From Orientallactaga sibirica (Eukaryota; Chordata; Mammalia; Rodentia; Dipodidae): 64,000 nucleotides of DNA. The stretch is from positions 103,574,001 to 103,638,000 of the forward strand of contig JAEOAD010000001.1 in assembly GCA_036365145.1 (NCBI GenBank), written 5' to 3'. Made by a program: the position numbers and the translations under genes. The notes beneath the pieces are model-generated. The model made no database searches. It was given only the letters and a program-made list of their open reading frames with translations, and had not been told where the DNA came from. Positions 1 to 12,097 of the stretch are shown in pieces (position 1 is the first letter of the stretch; each line of letters starts with the position of its first letter).

Positions 1-561
1 CACCCTTCAAGTTTCTCCTTGCTACTTCCTTTGAGGTTCACTGCATCTTAAATTGGCAGTGTATCAGGGTTTAGAGAAATGCAGACTTGGTCATGGGTGG
101 GAAAGTAAAGATTTCCATTACCTTCTTTATTCATTAACTCCTGACCAGCACATAGCTAGGAAGAAAGACCTTCATAAATCTGCCTTGAGTTCAGTTTGCT
201 GCCCTGCAAACCCATTCCTCCTGACCCTATTCTTTGACCTGCAGCTGGGGTTCTCTGCTTGAGGTCTATCTACCTAACACCATACTATTTATAATCCATT
301 TATCATACCACCTCACTCTTCTTCCTGTAAACAAATATGTTTTAAAATGAAATCCTATCACTGTCATAATGGAAATGTGGTATTACTTTAGAAGGTAAAA
401 ATAAGATTAGAAAAATCCGTATGTCAGGCTGGTATTTCCTTTGATGAATGGATATGTTGTGCCCATAAAATTGTCCACTAAATGTTTATATTTATGCCCA
501 TAAATAGTGTTACTCTTAGTTGTTGTCAGAGAAGCTACTTTTTGAAGTGAGTATAAATTCC
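1..561. other. unassigned AT-rich sequence
   Basis: No exon, RNA gene or confident repeat is seen. A T8-G9 homopolymer run at about 599-617 lies just downstream. The short frames on both strands have no recognisable domain. Confidence 0.5.
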
Positions 562-3500
562 CATCTTTGGGGCACCAAACATTCAGAACACATGAGTTGT
601 TTTTTTTGGGGGGGGGCATCTAATTCAAACTACCACATTATGCCCCTGGCCCTCATAAACTCATGACCATCCATGATATAAAATTCAATTCATTCAATCC
701 AAAAAAAAATTAAGTCCCCAGAGTTTTTGTGAATCCTAATACTTTTCAAACATATCCATTGTCCAAGGTCTCTTAACTGTTAGTCTAAAACCAAAAACTC
801 ATAAGACATAGAGTAAACATTCACACTGCACAAGATAACACTGGGGATAGTAAGGAAAGACTGAACCAATGCAATATCTGAACAAGTGGGGCCAACATCA
901 AATCCTGTAGCTTCCAGTCTGATTTGTAACCAACGATAAAGCCTCTGGGTTTCCAATTCGACCACTTCTCCTAGGCTGCTCACAGCCTAGGGAACACTAA
1001 TTCTGGGCTAAAAATTCTCCTTGGCAGCCATCCCATAGTCTTAGCATTTCAAAAAGTTCTAGGATCTCCATTGCAACCCATGGTTCATCTTCATGGCTCC
1101 ATAGGGCCTCCACACAAGGACTCCAAGAACTCTACCCTCATATCACCCATTTACAGGAAACAAATCAACTTTCAAATGCAATTACCCTGTCTGTCATAGT
1201 CAGCTTTATGTTGTTGGGATGAACCTCCAAACCAGACAGTTTATGGAAAGAACAGGATTTATTTGAAGCTTACAGATCTAAGGGAAGTTCAATAATGGCA
1301 GAAGATGCTGGCTTCCTTTACACAGATCCATGCAGAGACAAAAGAAACCACCACCAGCACCACCAAAAGCAAGCACCAAGTTAACAGCCTGGGAGCCCCA
1401 GGCAAATCTCACTCTTCATACCTTGGGCTAGAATTCAGATCTGACCCCAGAAACACCTTCCATCCACAATGACACCTATTCCAGCCAGGTGGCTGCACAT
1501 ATAAGTTACAAGCTTTAATAAAACATTTGGGTCTATTGGGGGACATAAATTCCAACTCTCACATTCCTCCCCTGACCCTTAATAGACTCATAACCATCTC
1601 ACATTGTAAATTTTATGTAGTCCAAAGATCTCATAGTCTTGGTTAAACTTAAGACTGTGTCTTAACTGGGAGTCTTGCAAGATCAATCAAGTTACCTACT
1701 TTTAACATATAATGGCCAGAGTAAATTTTTTATTACTATAAGGTATAACAACCATTAGGCAAACATCTGTAGTTCAAGTCTGATATCCATAACAAGTGGC
1801 CAGTGACTAGTCTCTATATTTTTTAATCGCACCCCTCCAGTTGGAATGAGTAGTCAGGGGGAACTTCCATCCAGAGTCAGCAGAACTCCATGGTAATCCT
1901 TGTATAGTTCTGCTATATTCAAAACATCTTCACGTCTTCATGTAAACTGTGGTCCATCTTTTAATGGTTTTACCCATTCCTTTATCAGGGTTATCACATC
2001 CTGTCTCATGTCATGTCTCAGCATCAGCTCCTGGAATCATGAATACTTCATGACCCACTCCACATATTTTTTATGTTTTTGAAACCAATACCAAGTGTGT
2101 AGAACACAGTCATATTTTTAATTCAGTGACAAAGTAAATTGTGACCTTGAAGTTTGGTTATTTTCTTTTAAAAGGTGGGAGTATTTTTATCATTTAGTCT
2201 TTGATTAGGCATCTTTTTCATTGTTTCAATGTAAAGGAGTTGGGTCATCTTTAAGATTGTTAATGTTTGACAACAGTGGCTTCAGAAACCAAAACCTGTC
2301 TCTGTGTCTATAAATATTATACTTGTTTGAATTTCTCTCATTTTAAATCTTATATCGCTCAGTTACAAGTCATAGCCAAGCACATCAGTCCATTACATTT
2401 TTAAATTTAATCCAACTCTATGGGCATGGCCATCACAATGCAGTTATCCCTTATGTCAATAGCCCGTTTCTAACAAAGTTTTCTGTAGTCTTTAATTCCC
2501 CTTGAAAGTTCATAATCAAAACCTCCAAATACAATTTTCTCTGCACTTACCATATTCAACCTTTTACCAGAATAGTCCATAAAGAGTGGCTTACTGCTCT
2601 GGAAGGCATCTTGAGTTGTAAATACCAAGTCTGTGTCCATTCCTCCAAAACAAAAGTTTAAAAGGACTCAAATCCACATGGTCATATTCACCACCCATCA
2701 GCACCCCACTCTTGGTACCAATTTCTATTTTACTCAGCTTTACATTGTTGGGATGAACTTTCAAACCAGACACAGTTTGTGGGAGGAATGGGATTTATTT
2801 GCAGCTTACAGATCCAGGGGAAGTTCCATAATGGCAGTAGATGTTGTCCCCCTTTACACAGATCCACACAGACAGAAAAGAAACCACCATCAGCATCACC
2901 AAAAGCAAGCACCAAATCAGCAGCAGGGAGCTCTAGGCAAAGCTCACTCTGCATACCTTAGACTGGAGTTCAGATTTGTCCCCAGAAACTCCTTAGGGCT
3001 GGATCATACCTCTTCCAGCCAGGAAGCTAAAATATAATTTACAAGCTTTAAAAAATATTTGAGTCTATTGGGGGACATAAATTCAAGCTACCACATGCTC
3101 TTTCCTGCATTTGTTATATTCTCATAGTAGCAGGTAGGCTACCATATTTGTTAATCCAGTCAACTTTGAAGAGAAGGACACTCCTTCAGCATTCAGGCCC
3201 CCTACTTTCAAAAGAGTCAGCATTCTTCCTACTGTATTCTTACCAATGCAGAACAGCTGGCCTAATCTCAATGGTGATAATTGCAGCTGAATCAGGCTGT
3301 ATTATTCAGCCCAGACTTTCATTTCTTTCTGTGTCATATCCTTGTGCTCACACTACTCTATTTCTTCTAAATCTAACTCTGCTCAAGTTCTGCTCAAGGA
3401 CACAGGAAGGGCACAACCAGCCTCTCACACAGACTTCCCCTACCCTAGTACAAGCAAAGCTTTTTCTTCCCCTTATAAGCTAAACCTTATAGTCTACAGC

Positions 3501-3753
3501 TCTTTCTGCATTTAAGCCTTTCAACTCCGAGCAAGATGGTCCATCAAACTCTGCTTATAGCACTGTAACTTGTCTCGTGGGCTAAAGTTTTAAATCCTTC
3601 TATATTTCTCCAGAAAATCAGTTCCAAAAGATCAAAACCCACACAGTCAGGGCTCTAACATTCACAACCCCACTCCTCTGATACCAATTTTCTGTTGTAG
3701 TTACCTTAATGTTGCTGGAGCAAATACCAACAAGAAACAGCTGTTGGGAAGAA

Positions 3754-3793
<40 letters not shown>

Positions 3794-4059
3794 CGGCTTA
3801 GAATCTTCAGGGGAAGCTTCATAATGGCGGGTGAAAGCATGGCATGTGCAAAGGTTGGACTCTGCCACAGCAGATGAAAAACAGCCTCAGGAAAGTGAGC
3901 AGAACTCTAGCAAGCAGAAGCTGGCTAAAAGACCCCTAAGCTCACCCCCAACAACATACTTCCTCCAAGCAAGGTTCCGCCTCTAAAATTGCTATCTGCT
4001 GAGGACCAAGCATTCAGACCACATGAGTGTATGGAGGACTTCTGGTTCAATTCACCACA
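562..4059 (-). mobile_element. older MaLR (ERVL-class) provirus, split by a younger one
   Basis: On the plus strand this reads as a reverse-complemented provirus. The last part of its 3' LTR (562-638) ends in 'ttcaaactaccaca', the complement of the TGTGGTAGTTTGAA start shared by all MaLR LTRs here. Internal sequence follows at 639-1191 and 3096-3692, and the 5' LTR occupies 3693-4059 (TG...CA, with a long A-tract in its own sense, seen as T at 3759-3793). Next to that LTR, 3668-3686 is the complement of a primer site of leucine-tRNA type (CCCCACTCCT...TACCA), as expected for ERVL/MaLR elements. The interior carries no gag or pol. It is interrupted by a complete younger MaLR at 1192-3095. Confidence 0.72.
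1192..3095 (-). mobile_element. complete MaLR provirus nested in an older MaLR
   Basis: The minus-strand element has a 3' LTR at 1192-1563, a non-coding interior at 1564-2725 and a 5' LTR at 2726-3095. Both LTRs read 'acattgttgggatgaac' or close to it near one end and 'ctattgggggacataaatt' near the other. The primer site, complement of 2704-2720, is TGGTACCAAGAGTGGGG, one mismatch from the 3' end of tRNA-Leu(UAA), which is the ERVL-class primer. The two LTRs differ at many positions, so the insertion is not recent. No clean 5-bp target duplication is seen: CTGTC on the left, TGCTC on the right. The flanking internal sequence of the older element is on the same strand. Confidence 0.8.
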
Positions 4060-4514
4060 GGAAACATTTAAAAGGCTGGTTCTAAAGAAGTTAAGAGCCA
4101 GAGGATGGGGAGAATTGCTGTGGACCACTTTCTTCTAGATAGGACATGAGCATTGCCTTCATGAGCTCACAGAAGCTGTGGTTATCTGCACAAGACCTGA
4201 ATGATAACATTATGTTATGGGTGGTGGAAGAGGGTATGAGGTCCCCAGCCCTACCCAAGGAGCTATTGACTGTTAAAGACTTCTAGGAAAGGGGGAGACA
4301 TTTTCTTCTGTGGTATAGCCAGTAGTAAGTTTCATGTCCTTTGGAAATAACCTCTTACCCATGTTTATGCAAGCAGCCCTAATTAAATTCAGTGGGTCTC
4401 TTTCTCTGTGTGTATCTCTCTCTTTCTTCCCATAAATACACACAAACATCAAAGTAGAAGGACTAGCTGGGAAGAATGAATGTAGTGAGAGGTAGAAAAG
4501 AGATGATAACAGGA
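4060..4514. other. unassigned sequence
   Basis: Nothing identifiable is seen. There is no conserved frame, and the material between the MaLR LTR and the following SINE looks unique. Confidence 0.4.
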
Positions 4515-4745
4515 TGGGCTGGAAAGATGGCTTAGTGGTTAAGTGCTTGCCTATGAAGCCTAAGGATCCTGGTTCGAGGCTCAATTCCCCAGTACCTGCA
4601 TAAACCAGATGTACAAGGTGGCATATGCATCTGGAGTTTGTTTGCAGTGGCTGGAGGCCCTGGCACACCCATTCTCCCTCTCTCTCTCTGCCTCTTTCTC
4701 TATCTGTCTGATGCCAATAAATAAATAAATAAATAAATAAAAACT
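4515..4745 (+). mobile_element. B2-superfamily tRNA SINE (dipodid type)
   Basis: The element starts 'gggctggaaagatggc'. It has an RNA polymerase III A box (tggcttagtgg) and B box (ggttcgaggctc), the family body 'tttgcagtggctggaggccc', a CT-rich stretch and an (AATA)n tail. AAAAGAGAT occurs just before it (4496-4504) and again just after the tail, consistent with a somewhat decayed L1-type target duplication. Confidence 0.85.
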
Positions 4746-6140
4746 TAAAAAAAGAGATCTAAATACCTTATATACATACAAAGTTGTATAGATATATAAT
4801 ATGTAATATTCATTATAGTATACATAATAATATGTGTAATTACAAAGTTGTTAACAAATAAATAAACCTACTTATAAACCTAGTAGCTCTTGTAATTTCA
4901 AGGCAGCAAGAAGGATGTTAATAGCTTCAAATATTTACTACTGTAACATGAAATGAAAATAGCTGTGGATTCTATTACTATACCTTATATAGCTGTGCTT
5001 TGTTGAATATATTCATAATTGAAGGAAATACAAAATGTCAGATAAAGGCTAATAAAAATAAAAATACTTTATGAACAAAACAGAGAAACCAAAATAATAC
5101 TTTTCTTTCCTGTGGGACACCATTACCTGCAGCAGACTGTGTGTCTGAGACCTTCATTTACTTTCTTGAAAGTGAGCTTAATGAGTAATGTTAGTGCCAG
5201 ACTTTGATATCAAAGCCTCCCTTTTGACATATCAGAAGGATTGGGAAAGAAAGAGAAAAAAAGCAATGGAGAGGAAATGTACTCAGCACCACATGATTGG
5301 ATGCTTTTTAGTGCTCTTTGGGAATCAATAAAATCATTTCATAATGTCCCCAGGGGTTTCATTCCCTGAGAAGCTACATCAAATACACACTACCCTGTTA
5401 GCTGTGATTAGATTGGATGGGTATGTCTTGATTGCTCAACCAGTCTGTCTAGCACATAAGGAATGATGCATACAGGCTGCAGCAAAATGACAGAGTTTAT
5501 ATCCCAACTCCATCCAACAATTACCAACCATTGGGTAATGTGGGACAGAAGAACACCCTGGTCCAAGAGAGAGGAACTAAGATAAAATGTCCTTTTAGAG
5601 TTAAACCTTGTATTAGGAGAGTTGGAAGCATTATACCAAGATGTCATAATGGGGTCTGAATTCAGAGAGAGAGACAGACAGACAGAGAGACAGACAGACA
5701 GAGACACAGAGAGAGAATGAAAGAAGGAGGAGGAGGAGGAAAAAGAGGGATAAATACTCCAGAAAATTGAAGAGCAAAATGAGGTGGTCTTCTTATACAA
5801 GGTTTTTGGGGAGAGGGAATGTTCTACTCCACATGACTCAGTCTACATTTTAGGCTCCACGGAGGCAGTAGAGAGTGGGGGATAAAGAAGACCCCTGGTC
5901 CTTCAAAGTCTTTCATGGATAGGGACTATTCTGCCACGTTGAGCAGCACCTGCTGCAGAAAGGTACTGGATGAGGGAGTAACTTTATAATTCAATATTGC
6001 CTCCACTCAAGCATCAGACAGGGTGGGCTTGCCCACTTGCCCTTGTTTTTGGGAAGCAGAGGAACTCTTAAAGTGACTGCATCTGTTCTCATATATCCAC
6101 CCACTACTTATTCACTCATCTGTTACAAAGTATTCTGGGA
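4746..6140. other. unassigned sequence with purine-rich simple repeat
   Basis: Mostly unique AT-rich DNA. At 5664-5745 there is a low-complexity purine tract with (GACA) and (GGA) units. Its translation on the minus strand is a Ser/Leu-rich artefact. No gene is seen. Confidence 0.45.
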
Positions 6141-6455
6141 CCTGAGGACATAGCTCAGGGGATCAAGGACTTGCTGTGCAAGTGTTAGGATGGGAGTTCA
6201 GATCTTCAGCCTCCATGTAAAAGGCAGACCAGTAGTGCATGCCTGTCATCCCAACATACCTATTGGAGGTGGAGCCAGGAGAACCAAAAGCTCAGGGGCA
6301 AGTTAGCCTGGTAAATATAGTGGTTCACAACAAAGTGACACTGCCTCAAACAATGTGGAAGGCAAAAACTGACATCTTAAGTTGTCCTCCAACCTCCACA
6401 TATGGGCCATGACATACGTGTACCTGTATTCATATACCACACATACAAGATTTAA
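6141..6455 (+). mobile_element. B4/RSINE1-type SINE
   Basis: The ID-like head 'gacatagctcaggggatcaaggacttgctgtgcaag' type start is followed by a B1-related middle ('gcatgcctgtcatccc', 'acactgcctcaaa') and the family's 'cctccaacctccacatatgggcc' 3' end. It is heavily diverged and therefore old. Confidence 0.65.
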
Positions 6456-8435
6456 AGACTATGCTGGTAGCAAGTACCTTATATCATTGCTTAAAAGATA
6501 AATGTACCATGAGATACAAAGTGGTACCCAGCACATAGCTAGTGCTATGTAAGTGGTTGCTGCATAGCAGCAACGGCTGCTGTTGAACTCGTTTGCTCAA
6601 ATCAAAATATGACACTAATATCCTTGCTGCTACTTCCTGTAATGACTCTTCACCCACATAGAAATACTGTCCAGGTGTGTCCTCTGAGGCCACAGACTAA
6701 GCTGTCAATTCTGGAGTCTCCTCTGAGAGGGCAAAGAGAGAAGCTGGCAGAGAAGAGCTCCAAGGGGAGGGGGCACATCTCCAGAGGAACCTGCCATGAG
6801 TCTGGCTCCTCTGGGTATCAGGCACTGTAAAATGCCTACCATATGCTCTTCCTGATAAACACAGTTGGTGCTACTTTCCAGATCTTTCCTGTTTTCCACA
6901 TTCTGTGACAGGGCTATATATGACATCTCTTCCATGAGAAACTAGATATATCCATGAAACTTTCTGTGGCCAATGAAATGTGAACCAAAATAGCTTGCAG
7001 GGTCAAAAAAAACCCCAAAAACAAACAAAAAAAACCTAAAAACAACTTTGAGAGTGAGTGGGTAGTTTGACGCACTCTTTTTTTTTCTTTTCTTTTTTCT
7101 TTTGCTTCTCTGCTCATCATGGGAACATGCAGTTCTTGTCAATGTAAATGACATAGACAGGAGTTTCCAGACAATGAAGGACAGAAAGTGTGGCAGGCAG
7201 GAAAATCAGACTATTGTTTTATGGCCACTGGCCCATAGTGAAATATGCCCCATTGGGACTGATATAAATCCCTAGGTGCTGACATAATTCTGCATTCTTG
7301 CCTCTAACATGAACTCCTCCGCTCTTGGAGTTCAAACAGGAGACCAGACCTGGGTGTGTAGAACCTAGAACCTCTCTCACTTGTTACCTCTGTCTCACTT
7401 CTCACCTACTCAGTAATGAAGGCGAGGAAACTTGAGGGGAGAGGTTCTTCTGAGCTATCACCTTCTTGCAGGAACATGAGACCCTAGTTCCCCTTTGGAC
7501 TTGTTTCTCAGACTTGTTGCATCTCAGAGAAAGAATGAACCACTATCTTATCTCCTTATGTAGTCTTTTCCTGAATTATTCTAGAAGCAGGGCACTTCTG
7601 ACCCTCATTAGTGCAAGTACATCTGGGTTGTGAGAGGTGAGCCCTGTTGTGCTGCTGGACTGGCTAATAATAGCCGGAATGAGAGGGGATGACCCTGACC
7701 TTGCAAAGTGGTCATGTAGTTAATTTATTATCCTCACCAGGACCCTTGTAAGAATAAACGGAAATGCTTTTCTACCGGGAATGCTTATACTTGAGAAATA
7801 GGTATCAAGTGAGACTATCTTGAGCAAACCAAGCCATATACATGGTCATTTGGTGTCTATGATTCTATGGCCACAAGCAAATGTTATCAGTCACATTTCA
7901 TGGACAGGATTGGGTTTGTGGTAACTAAAACTGGCTCGTGGTCTGTCTCTTTATTTTCCACTTACACTGTTGATAATCATCTCTTCTTTGGACTTTCTGC
8001 ACTCTATATCCAATGCCCTTATGAGAGTTTCAGACCCAGGGCCATTTCACAGGGAAGGCATGTACATGTGGCTATAATTTCAAGCAAATTTCCCCCATAG
8101 GTGCTTCATGTTCCTCACTGCTATCTCGATCCCATGCATATTTAATGCCCTGTGACAGAGACAGAGACTCAGATGCATGCTGCTCAGCCCTGCTTTGAGT
8201 TGCTATGAGAACTACTGGAATGCCTGGAGCTACCTACCCTCTCTTGGTATCCCCACATGACCAAACTCTCAGGAAACTTACTGCCAAGGTAATAGAAGGA
8301 GAGGCAGGGTTTAATCAAGTTTCCTTCTTCAGGTTGTTTATATTTCTCTCCTGGGCATAGTCTCATTTGCATGGTTGATTTATAGTTTTAACTCCAACAT
8401 TATGATTGTTGCACAAAAACTACTACCTTTGCTCC
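6456..8435. other. unassigned sequence
   Basis: No gene or clear repeat is seen in about 2 kb. A T/C-rich run at 7079-7104 and an A-rich run at 7005-7040 are the only low-complexity stretches. Confidence 0.45.
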
Positions 8436-8507
8436 TGTGGTGGTTTGATCACAGGATCATAAACTTAGGTGTTCTGAATGCTAGGTCCCCAGCTAGTGGC
8501 AATTTGG
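8436..8507 (+). mobile_element. 5' fragment of a MaLR LTR
   Basis: It begins TGTGGTGGTTTGAT and continues through 'aacttaggtgttctgaatgc', the same order as the complement of the solo LTRs at 30110-30458 and 33474-33822. It stops abruptly at 8507 where the ERVK-like LTR begins. The rest of this LTR is not found on the far side of the provirus, so the host copy was already truncated or was deleted. Confidence 0.7.
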
Positions 8508-8978
8508 GAGCCAAACTGCAACCATTTGGAGGAAGAAGCCTCCACTCTTTGTGTTAAGATTTCAGCTTCCTGAGTTCCTGTGAAATTTACCAAGCCTTCC
8601 CAAAAAGCCTGCTTTGATAAGAACAAGAATGTAACCTAAAGATGTGTATCTTAAACAAACAGGACTGATGTAAATCTGCCCTGCCTGTAATCTCAACAGA
8701 CATTCTTGAGGCCTATCACTCAAGAGACCCCTGACCCTCTGGTAGTCATAAAATCCATTAGGCAGTCATAAATCCCATTTGCCTTCTTCCCGCCTCCCCT
8801 ATAGCCATAAAATCCCATTTGCCCTCTTCCTGCCTCCCCTATATATACCTCTGTATGAATAATAATAATAAAGCCTTGACTGGTGTGGAAGCAAGGCTTT
8901 CTTCTTTGTGTCTGCTTGTCCCTCATCCAGGTTAACAGCCTCCCCTCGAGCCCCTGTTGAACCCCGCCGGCCGGGGCA
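8508..8978 (+). repeat. 5' LTR of the ERVK-like provirus
   Basis: It shares 8508-8936 with the 3' LTR, identical by eye except for a small indel near 8905 (TTTGTGTCTG here, TTTGTTTGTCTG there). A TATATATA box lies at 8841-8848. AATAAA at 8867-8872 is so close to it that the polyadenylation signal probably sits in U3, just upstream of transcription start, implying a short R as in MMTV. The LTR ends ...GGGGCA, two bases before the primer site. The TG start and about 20 further bases present in the 3' LTR are missing here. Confidence 0.8.
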
Positions 8979-8980
8979 AG

Positions 8981-8999
8981 TGGCGCCCAGACGTGGGGC
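8981..8999 (+). promoter_or_regulatory. primer binding site, tRNA-Lys type
   Basis: TGGCGCCCAGACGTGGGGC matches the primer site for tRNA-Lys1,2 (TGGCGCCCAACGTGGGGC) apart from one inserted G. It lies two bases after the LTR's terminal CA, the canonical place. Confidence 0.85.
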
Positions 9000-9070
9000 T
9001 TGAGGTACGAGGACTGACTTGGACGTCGCAAGGAAGGACGGCCGTCTCTTCAGCATTGGATCGCCACCTC

Positions 9071-9141
9071 GTTGGTGAGTGAAGATCCACAGTGGGTCAC
9101 TGCAGGAAAGCCCGCCTGTAATACAGACCTGGGTAAGGTAA
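9071..9141 (+). promoter_or_regulatory. candidate leader splice donors
   Basis: GGTGAGTGA (GT at 9075) and two overlapping GTAAG motifs (GT at 9133 and 9138) lie about 90-160 bases after the primer site, where retroviral leaders carry their major donor. This is motif evidence only. Confidence 0.4.
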
Positions 9142-9244
9142 GAATAGCGACGAATGTCTCGGGACAAGCCATATATGTTCATAGTTTATGAACCTCAAGG
9201 CACAAAGAAAATCGGGTGATCCTTTGGGGACATCCTCCCCTTAG

Positions 9245-9640
9245 GATTTACAGGCCCAGGGTGGGCTGCCTCCCCAATGAAGAAATTGTCTCTTTATTGA
9301 CGGACTTAGGCGAAGTTTCATATGGTTGTCTCGCCATTAAAAAACTAGGCAGAGTTTGTTTCCCCAGTTAGCGAAAGACAAACTCCCTTTCTCCATCAGA
9401 GAAAGACTAATAACTACAAGCCCAGGAGGGGCTGCCCCCCCAGTGAGAAGGTAATATTTGCCACTGACGGGTCAGGCGAGAGATAATGTAAAGGAAAAAT
9501 AAACTGTCCGTTTCTCCATCAGAGAAACGTACTTTTAACAAGCCCGCGGAGGCTAGCCTCCCCACTGAGGAATTAGGAGAGGTGTAATGTAAAGAAAAAC
9601 AGACTTTTTCCATCTCAAAGATAAAGACAGATCTCCCCTC
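9245..9640 (+). repeat. degenerate ~120-bp leader repeats
   Basis: Three diverged units each begin 'caggccca/caagccc', pass through 'ggctgcctccccagtgag' type sequence, and end in 'tctccatcagagaaa'. The end motif occurs near 9390, 9513 and, degenerated, 9608. They make up much of the ERV leader and contain no reading frame. Confidence 0.6.
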
Positions 9641-10376
9641 TCAGACGCTGTCTTCTTATTTCCTTCTTTGTTTTTGGTTTAAAGCGCGTGGAATTGAATC
9701 AAGGCGACAGGGCAACTGAAGTCTCTAGGCCAGGGCTACTCTCTGGCATTGACTGAAGGCCCCGAGCTCATTGTTCAAATCTCGACTGCCCGATCGGGTG
9801 TTGGCAATAAACCTTCTATCTATTCCTCTTTACATTTTACAAACCGGTCACGCATCGGCCAGTAAAAGCCTTTAGGGCGACTGCCGGACTCTTAAACTTG
9901 CGGTCAGGCTTGCGTTTGGGACCACCGGGAAATCCCCCGGGCTATTTATGGCCCAGGAATATTGCCCTTTGGTCTTAACGTTTCCAAACTTTCTCTATCG
10001 TGAGGAACACTAGCCTTCATCAAAATGTGGCTGTTAGCTCGAGCTGTGACAAGCTGGCAGATCTGGCAGAGCTGCTCAAAAACCACAGGCAACAACAAAG
10101 ACAAAAGCTCACACCTGGGGCCAGGCTCAGGCCTCCTGCAGGCTTTTCTTTTCAGCAAACTGCAATTGTTTATTCTAGGGCTTAAAGTGCTTAAGATGCA
10201 GGAACCCAAGTTAAATTTCTTGTTCTCTCTTAAGCCCCTTCCCCTTTCTCCAAAAAAAAAAAAAAAAAAGGGGGCTCTTTCTTAGCTTCACTGGCTTGCA
10301 GAGTTTAGGAACTTCTAACAACAACAACAACAACAACAAAAAAAAAGTCTCAAAAAAAAAAAAAAAACAGTCTCAA

Positions 10377-12097
10377 ATAGATATGGACTTCTTTTTACAA
10401 CTGTTTTAAGCTTATTTTGTCTCTCTATACTTTTCTGGGACTACTAACAAAATTTCAAAATATGGATAAATGCCAAACTATTATAAGTAGATATAGACTT
10501 CTTATAAGTATTACAACTGTTTTAAGCTCACTTTTGCCTCTCTATACTTTTCTGGGACTACTAACAAAATTTCAAAATATGGGTAAATGCCAAATTATTA
10601 TAAGTAAGATATGGACTTCTTAAAAGTATTTACAACTATTTTAAGTTCACTTTGTCTCTCTATACTTTTCTGGGACTACTAACAAAATTTCTAAATATGG
10701 GTAAATACCAAATTATTATAAGTAGATATGGACTTCTTAAAAGTATTTACAACTATTTTAAGTTCACTTTGTCTCTCTATGCTTTTCTGGTACTACTAAC
10801 AAAATTTCGAAAAATGGGTAAATGCCAAATTATTATAAGTAGATATAGACTTCTTATAAGTATTACAACTGTTTTAAGCTCACTTTTGCCTCTCTATGCT
10901 TTTCTGGGACTACTAACAAAATTTCAAAATATGGGTAAATGCCAAATTATTATAAGTAGATATGGACTTCTTAAAAGTATTTACAACTATTTTAAGTTCA
11001 CTTTGTCTCTCTATACTTTTCTGGGACTACTAACAAAATTTCTAAATATGGGTAAATGCCAAATTATTATAAGTAGATATGGACTTCTTAAAAGTATTTA
11101 CAACTATTTTAAGTTCACTTTTGTCTCTCTATACTTTTCTGGGACTACTAACAAAATTTCAAAATATGGGTAAATGCCAAATTATTATAAGTAGATATAG
11201 ACTTCTTATAAGTATTACAACTGTTTTAAGCTCACTTTTGCCTCTCTATGCTTTTCTGGTACTACTAACAAAATTTCAAAATATGGGTAAATGCCAAATT
11301 ATTATAAGTAGATATAGACTTCTTATAAGTATTTACAACTGTTTTAAGTTCACTTTGTCTCTCTATACTTTTCTGGGACTACTAACAAAATTTCTAAATA
11401 TGGGTAAATACCAAATTATTATAAGTAGATATAGACTTCTTATAAGTATTACAACTGTTTTAAGCTTATTTTGTCTGTCTATGCTTTTTCTGGGACTACT
11501 AACAAAATTTCAAAATATGGGTAAATGCCAAATTATTATAAGTAGATATAGACTTCTTATAAGTATTACAACTGTTTTAAGCTCACTTTTGCCTCTCTAT
11601 GCTTTTCTGGTACTACTAACAAAATTTCAAAATATGGATAAATGCCAAATTATTATTAATAGATATAGACTTCTTATAAGTATTACAACTGTTTTAAGCT
11701 CACTTTTGCCTCTCTATGCTTTTCTGGTACTACTAACAAAATTTCGAAATATGGGTAAATGCCAAATTATTATAAGTAGATATAGACTTCTTATAAGTAT
11801 TTACAACTGTTTTAAGTTCACTTTTGCCTCTCTATGCTTTTTCTGGGACTACTAACAAAATTTCAAAATATGGATAAATGCCAAATTATTATAAATAGAT
11901 ATAGACTTCTTATAGGTATTTACAACTGTTTTAAGCTTATTTTGTCTCTCTATGCTTTTTCTGGGACTACTAACAAAATTTCAAAATATGGATAAATACC
12001 AAACTATTATAAGTAAATATAGACTTCTTATAAGTATTTACAACTGTTTTAAGTTCACTTTTGCCTCTCTATGCTTTTTCTGGGACTACTAACAAAC
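10377..12097 (+). repeat. 117-bp minisatellite, 15 copies, in ERV interior
   Basis: The anchor 'ctactaacaaaattt' recurs at 10441, 10558, 10676, 10793, 10910, 11027, 11145, 11262, 11379, 11496, 11613, 11730, 11849, 11967 and 12086, at spacings of 117-119. Two unit types interleave: one with 'tacaactgttttaagctcac', one with 'tacaactattttaagttcac'. Since 117 is 39 codons, artificial frames run through several units (10652-11173 and 11079-11855). These are by-products of the period. The array is preceded by an (AAC)n/A-rich tract at 10316-10375. Confidence 0.93.

Noticed and set aside
4515..4600. Possible tRNA gene from A and B box matches
   Set aside because: The same head recurs in more than ten SINE copies with identical downstream body and tail; no cloverleaf with matching acceptor stem is formed.
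10652..11855. Two long overlapping frames of 173 and 258 codons with repeated sequence
   Set aside because: They exist only because the tandem unit is 117 bp, a multiple of three. Start codons fall inside units, frame breaks occur wherever a unit is 118-119 bp, and no start context or domain is present.
10377..12097. CRISPR-like regular array
   Set aside because: Whole 117-bp units repeat with no unique spacers, and the context is a eukaryotic provirus.
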